From positions 283,590,581 through 283,654,580 of the forward strand of contig OW240914.1 in assembly GCA_933207985.1 (NCBI GenBank): DNA of 64,000 nucleotides, read 5' to 3'. The notes under the pieces are model-generated. The model ran no database searches and was not told where the DNA came from. It was given only the letters and a program-made list of their open reading frames with translations. This DNA is from Pelobates cultripes. Taxonomy: Eukaryota; Chordata; Amphibia; Anura; Pelobatidae. This document shows positions 58,900 to 64,000 of this stretch, piece by piece (the first letter of the stretch is position 1; each line of letters begins with the position of its first letter). A program made the position numbers and the translations under genes.

Positions 58900-59110
58900 G
58901 GTCTGCAGCTCCGCGGCAACGCTCTAATTGGCTGGGGATCGTAAGACACTTCAGTCTGCAGCTCACACCCGGAGGAGCTGCAGACTGAAGGCTGGCTCTC
59001 CGGGCGGACTGAGGGGGCCTCGCACCCGGCGGCATAAAGGGCAAACCGCCGGGTTCCCCCTGATGTCGAATCCTCGGTCATGGACCGAGGATCCGACATG
59101 TATGTCTGCC
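58900..59110. repeat. GC-rich hairpins in hAT-type element 4
   Basis: Several short inverted repeats: ACTTCAGTCTGCAGCTC with GAGCTGCAGACTGAAG (58949-58990), and TCCTCGGTCATGGACCGAGGA near 59070-59092. The translations across them are symmetric by-products. Confidence 0.8.
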
Positions 59111-59197
59111 CTTGGGCGATTTAGGAGGCCGCGAGGCCCCAGCCAACGCGAGGCCTTAGGCGGCCGCCTAAATCGCCTAATTAGAGAGCCGCCTCTG

Positions 59198-59715
59198 TTG
59201 CTGACCCCTCCTGCCCCTTGCAGACCCTTTCTACTCCTTGCTGACCCCTCCTGCTTCTTGCTGACCCTTCCTGCTCCTTGCCGACCTATCTTTCTCCTTG
59301 CAGACCCTTCCTGCTTCTTGTAGACCCCTCCCACTCCTTGCTGACCCCTCCTGCTCTTTGCAAACCCTTCCTGCTCCTTGCTGCCTCTTCCTGCTCCTTG
59401 CTGCCTCTTCTTACTCCTTGCTGACCCCTCTTGCTCCTTGCAGACCCTTCATACTCCTTGGTGACCCCTCCTGCTCCTTGCAGACTGTCCCTACCCCTTC
59501 CTGCTGCCCCTTCCTACTCCTTGCTGACCCCTCCTGCCCCTTGCAGACCCTTTCTACTCCTTGCTGACCCCTCCTGCTTCTTGCTGACCCTTCCTGCTCC
59601 TTGCTGACCCCTCCTGCTCTTTTCTGCCCCTTCCTGCTTCTTGCTGCCCGTTTCTATTCCTTGCTCACCCCTCCTGCCCCTTGCAGAACCTTTCTGCTCA
59701 TTTCTGCTCCTTCTA
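59198..59715. repeat. Polypyrimidine minisatellite, right part
   Basis: The same 15-17-bp CCTGCTCCTTGCTGACC units resume immediately after hAT-type element 4 and end near 59715. Confidence 0.95.
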
Positions 59716-60690
59716 CTTTACCTTCCTCTATGCTGTCTCCACCCCCCCCCCGAACCCTCACTTACCTGATCTGTAGGCTGCCTCTGTGCTGCTCCCCTGT
59801 GGTTTCAGTCATGAGGGAGAGGCAGGGATAAGCTGTAACTGACACGGACCTAATTTTTGAAATTTTTGTATTTTAAAGAATTTCCATCAAAACATTTTTG
59901 GTTTGATTTTAATTTCACTTTGAAAAATTTTGGTCGAAGTCAAACTAACTGTATATTGGTAACGTAAGTATAACGCTATCTCCTAACCATCAATCATCTC
60001 TTTTTTTTGCTACCTCTTGATTGGACTGGAGATCCACCCCACTTGATCTGTCCATCATGGCAAACTTTGCGGCATATTTGTCCCTATCAGAAAAAACCCC
60101 GCCTCTTCTCTATTATATCTGCTTTTTTTCGCAAGTCAGTTCAACTGAGATTCTGGAACATAGCAGTACATAATTTGGAATTTTGGACAATCTCTAAGTG
60201 TAGTTTAAATAGCAGTAATGAACGTTTGATTGGCTAACATCATTGTTGCGATGCCAAAATGTATGAATGCAATGAAACACATATGACACAAACAACTGTG
60301 CTTTAAAATTTATGCATGCGTCTGGAGTACCATAAATTAATGCGGGATCTCAGCAACAAGCATGAAACACAATGCCGGAATGAAGCAGGTCACTAGAATA
60401 CGTGGCATAGTGATTCAGAAGGGAACAGACAATGGGCAATTTAAAGAGTAAGGAGAGATTCTGTTTTGGACAACATTTATGAAAGTGTTCAAAAATTTTA
60501 AAATGGGAGAAGTCACCAATAGAATATACCTTCAGCTTCCACTGGTTTCCATGCTAATTGCCACACTTTTAGTATTTTAGATCACTTTAAGAACATAACA
60601 CTTAATATATCTCCCCTAATAAATGGCCAGATGTACAGTCAGTGAAAAGAAAAGGCAATTAGTGGCATGATCCATCAGTATATAGTTACA
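59716..60690. other. No gene recognised
   Basis: A short GC-rich piece (59735-59830, with a run of ten C) follows the minisatellite, then AT-rich DNA. A frame at 60007-60237 has no recognisable domain. Confidence 0.45.
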
Positions 60691-61905
60691 GGATTATTCA
60701 CTAAAGCGAGAATTCAAAGTGATTTCAAAAGGTATTTCAAATTTAAGGCCAATGTAATCAAATTGGAAAATCTAACTTACAGACTTTTTCTAATTTGTCT
60801 ATTATTGTAGCGGAGATACAATATTCCACAGATTATCTCCGCTTAAGATCCCAGTGAGGCTCAGGAACAAGTGATGATAAATCCATAAAGCAAGGCTTCC
60901 AGCAGGTAAATTAATCCAAAAGTATCCCCACAGCAATCCCAATAACTGGACGACACACAGCATCAGGAGCAGAACTGAAAACCTTTATTCCACAGTGGCC
61001 TTATAAAGCATGCTCCCATGCAAGGGAGGGATCTTCATCAATTATTACAGTACCCAATCCGACAATAGTAACCTCCCACACATCTCCTCCCCTCAGCTTG
61101 ACTCATAATCCCCTTATACTGTACACAAATTCCCCCAATTTCTGGATGTACCCCTAGACCTAGGGGTACCCCTTTAAATGGCACATCCCCTGGTAGCCCT
61201 GATCTGGGTGAGCAACATATCCAAAAATCACCCAGATCGGACCAGGGGTTCGGGAAATTTATGGAAGTACTAAAAAGACCGACCGCGCTGGAGAGAACAG
61301 CCGAATTGGGTTCCATGCGATGGGGCCCTGCGGTCGGTCCCAGTATAAGGGAATAAATTACACAAAAGGCTAAGGCTGCAGAGATCAGTTAGGGTTCGCC
61401 TGAATCCCCTCGTTCGGTTGTTTCTGTCTACCGAACGAGGGGCCGTTCGGTAGGTTGGAACCGAACGGACCGGGCTTGTGGAGGTCTCAGCGGTGTTCGC
61501 CTACTCGAGTGTCCGATTTGGGTTCCAGACACTCGACGGCAAAACACTGCTGTTTTAAAATGGCCGCCACCACGTGTTCGTTTCCCGAATGGCGGCCACC
61601 CCGAGAACAAAGGACCTACTGCATAGCTTGTTAATTACCCGTTTGCAACATTGCTGCAAACGGGTAATTGAAGGCACACTTCACACAGGGGAGGTCTGAT
61701 TGTTCGGTAGTTTCATTCCCTTAGTTTATTCGAATGATTCTACCGAACAATCAGACAAATACACTTTATTTAAACACATACAAAACCAGCAGTTTACCCG
61801 AATGCAGTTATACACATGTAATTTTCAGGACAGCCCAGTGCCATCCGCTACAATTATGGCCTTAAATTCAGAATTCACTTTGAAGTCTCACTTTAGTGAA
61901 TAACC
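60691..61905. mobile_element. GAATTCAAAGTGAATT-family MITE split by an LTR
   Basis: The left arm GGATTATTCACTAAAGCGAG (60691) and right arm CTCACTTTAGTGAATAACCC (61888-61905) are inverted. Removing the LTR and its duplication leaves about 163 bp, close to the 155-bp copy at 45518. Confidence 0.8.
60806..61852 (-). mobile_element. Solo LTR, minus orientation
   Basis: Starts TGTAGCGGA and ends TCCGCTACA, a 9-bp terminal inverted repeat with TG...CA edges. A perfect 5-bp duplication ATTAT flanks it at 60801-60805 and 61853-61857. On the minus strand TATAAGG and then AATAAAGG lie close together near 61005-60980, as in an LTR promoter and poly(A) region. Several GAACGG/CCGTTC palindromes lie at 61400-61460 and an inverted pair (CCCGTTTGCA...TGCAAACGGG) at 61639-61664. 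No internal region remains. Whether it is retroviral or Gypsy-like is open. Confidence 0.85.
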
Positions 61906-62115
61906 CAGTTAGTGGTTAAATCAAAATAATGTTTTTAGATTGCTAAGAAGTAAAGTAATCTTTGGAAAAGTTGAAATTAAATCTCTACTTTTTTCATTTA
62001 AAAATATAAAATATTATTTGATTTGTATTAATATGTGCATTCATTTTTTCCAGGTGAAATGTTTACCAATTAAAAAAAATAAATAAACAAATTAAAATAA
62101 AATAAATAAATATAA

Positions 62116-62209
62116 ATAGATATATATATATATATCTTTTTTGGGCAAATACAGTGATACAAACCAAAAAGTCGAAGTTTTAGTCTATTCAGACTTTTAT
62201 CAGATAAAA

Positions 62210-62252
<43 letters not shown>
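62116..62252. repeat. Two (TA)n tracts
   Basis: TA runs at about 62118-62136 and 62213-62252, separated by about 75 bp of AT-rich sequence. Confidence 0.9.
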
Positions 62253-62255
<3 letters not shown>

Positions 62256-63150
62256 AGTAAAGTTGCCTAAATGTAATAAAAAAATATAGATATAGCATTG
62301 GAATAATTAAATTGACTTCATATTAGAAGGGCATTAATTAATAAGTAAAATTATTTTAAAATATATTTTCCGTAAAGTTCACAATTAGAAATATTTTTTG
62401 TTTGATTTGTTATCAAATATTATTCTTATGATTAATGCTCTTTCATTTTTCCGATGTACAATTTAGCTCATTAGCTATAAAATTAGGTACTTTGCAAGCA
62501 CGATCTAGAGAAAAAAATATAGGAAATTATGTTATTATGTTATAAACATAGAGTATCGGGAAATTCACGGTAATCCATTCCTTGCAGAGTCCTCTGACTT
62601 TTACAATGACTGTTTACACCTGATGCTAATCACTCCTATATTGATCTAAAATGTTCTGACCCGGCTTCATGTTTACCCTGCAATCCCACATCTGAAAGCT
62701 TCTCTTTATGCTCAATTATACAGAGTTAGGAAAAGCTTTTATTATACAGAGAAATTACCTCGGCGCTGTTTTGGAGCACGCATAAAATTCTGGCTGAAGC
62801 ACTCAGGGTCCCTACAAGAGAGGCTCACATCCTAATGTGAGTAATGGCTTATCTTTTCATTAAGTAGAACTGAATTGTTGCAATTATTTACTGAAGAACA
62901 TTTTAGAGCATGAATAATTCCTTCTAAAATGGGATATTTGCTTTTGAATATTTACTTTCTTTTCCCCAATGCATTTTTAATAAATACATTTTCTGATCAA
63001 TTATTATTATTAACAATTACTTATAAACTATCCTAATCTGTTTTACTTACAATGCTTTTTCTTGAAGCATATTCAGTGTCTATGATTACTACAGCTTAAT
63101 ATAATGGTTCTATTGTCTATATCCTGTCCATGCAGGATTTTTCAGAGAAA
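62253..63150. other. Unique-looking AT-rich DNA; candidate conserved segment at 62570-62960
   Basis: No repeat signature or frame. About 62570-62960 has mixed composition and could be a conserved noncoding element; there is no direct evidence. Confidence 0.25.
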
Positions 63151-63159
63151 AAGCAGTGT

Positions 63160-63605
63160 TTACATTGCTGCCTTGGGACATATCCAGTGGCAGTCATTTA
63201 GACGAGGTGCTTGCTAGGTCAGTGCTGCTCCTCTAGTGGTCGTCTAACTGACTGCAGCATTAATGTTCACTGTCCTCTTTATGGAGGCGCTGAACTTTGC
63301 CCATAGAGATACATTGAGTCAATGCATCTCTTTGAAGAGATGCTGATTGGTTTAGAGCGGCATGCGCGATAGTCTCCAATGGGAAAGCATTGGATTAACT
63401 GAGCTCATCAAGTTTTATGATCTCAACCAATAGGGCTTAGCGTGGTCGGGGTCAGCTGCGACCAGACCTGTGCAGCACTGGAAAAAAGTTGAGTAAAATC
63501 ACCTTTCACTCAGCTGACAGGGGATCTGGGGTCCTAAATATGGATATCAAAGCTATAGTATCATGAACACACATTTGTATTCCTGACACTTTAGTGTCCC
63601 TTTAA
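63160..63605. mobile_element. T2-type MITE, left-truncated
   Basis: Right end CACTTTAGTGTCCCTTTAA. GGGAAAGCATTGGATTAACTG and CTCAACCAATAGGGC match the copy at 45100-45354. A CCTCTAGTGGTCG word and an ATGCATCTCTTTGAAGAGATGC inverted repeat lie inside. Confidence 0.75.
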
Positions 63606-63739
63606 CACAACTGCACTCCACAGTAAAACATGAGCTAGACAGGAAAAGAGAAGGTGAAAATCTGTGTTGCGTTATTTCAGTAAGATATTAAAACCACACA
63701 CACAGCACCATGGTCTCATTTTGTTTTATTGCATTAAAC

Positions 63740-64000
63740 TTAAAGGGACATTATAATCACCAAAACAACTTTAACTTAAAGTAACAGTTATTGTGCATAG
63801 ATAATGCCTCTACAGTCTCACTGCTCAATTCTCTGCCATTAAGGAGTTAAAGCACTTTGTTTATGCAAACTTGTTTATCCACACCTCCCTACATGTGACT
63901 TGCAAAGTGAGAGCTAATTTTTACACTTCCTTTATTACAAATGCTATTTAATTTAGAATTTCAAATTAGAATATTCTGCACGATTAATAGCTTGCTAGAG
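63740..64000. mobile_element. T2-type MITE left end, running off the window
   Basis: Starts TTAAAGGGACATTATAATCA at TTAA 63740-63743, followed by CCAAAACAACTTTAACTTAA. This is a typical frog T2-type MITE start; the other end lies outside the window. Confidence 0.7.

Larger units (their letters stand above)
56380..59197. mobile_element. Non-autonomous hAT-type element 4 with minisatellite
   Basis: Left end CAGAGGCGGCTCTAG and right end AGAGAGCCGCCTCTG are inverted repeats with a perfect 8-bp duplication TTGCTGAC at 56372-56379 and 59198-59205. Subterminal words are also inverted (GGCCTTAGGCGAAAG on the left, GGCGGCCGCCTAAATCGCC on the right). Left to right it holds a CA/TG-rich stretch (56700-57060), a G-rich minisatellite (57060-58830) and a GC-rich palindrome-rich segment (58840-59190). 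It inserted into the pyrimidine minisatellite and is younger than it. Confidence 0.93.

Noticed and set aside
60007..60237. 76-codon frame with mixed composition
   Set aside because: No recognisable domain, splice context or neighbouring frame; length is expected by chance.

Overview
This window looks like intergenic or intronic DNA from a large, repeat-rich vertebrate genome, most likely a frog or toad. The reasons are many TTAA-flanked MITEs of the T2/Kolobok type, several Tc1-like remnants, DIRS/Ngaro tyrosine-recombinase retrotransposons (one with an SGNH hydrolase domain), hAT elements with 8-bp target duplications, and long TATC, CA/TG and CT arrays. I found no convincing host exon, tRNA, rRNA or CRISPR. 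Every recognisable protein sequence is a decayed transposable-element protein. The species call is inference; no database was searched.

Layout. 0-6 kb: an AT-rich repeat, a (TA)n tract, a 1.1-kb composite palindromic repeat ending in TTAA, a complete palindromic hAT MITE, and the 3' end of an R2/R4-like LINE. 6-18 kb: three T2-type MITEs, Tc1 remnants, a 770-bp TATC array, a 2.2-kb hAT relative with a broken BED zinc finger and internal 103-bp repeats, and a minisatellite-bearing repeat split by a T2 MITE. 18-24.7 kb: mostly unrecognised AT-rich sequence with one GC-rich repeat containing a strong hairpin. 24.7-33.4 kb: a minisatellite-bearing hAT, two degraded DIRS/Ngaro-type elements and Tc1 fragments. 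33.7-36.3 kb: a full-length Tc1 element split by a solo LTR. 37-41 kb: a minus-strand Ngaro-like element. 41.9-45.7 kb: two T2 MITEs sharing one TTAA, a Penelope-like fragment and a minisatellite. 46.3-51.2 kb: two more hAT elements with minisatellite cores, one inside a second R2/R4-like LINE. 53.9-59.7 kb: a 3-kb polypyrimidine minisatellite split by a hAT element that carries its own G-rich minisatellite and an assembly gap of 100 N. 60.7-61.9 kb: a solo LTR inside a MITE. 62-64 kb: microsatellites, unique AT-rich sequence and two T2-type ends.

The main theme is nesting, which gives relative ages, and a recurring architecture. Four hAT-type elements with 8-bp target duplications each pair a GC-rich, palindrome-prone segment with a minisatellite, and the minisatellite sequence differs each time. 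This pattern, plus the SGNH-bearing Ngaro-like element, is what I would look at first.
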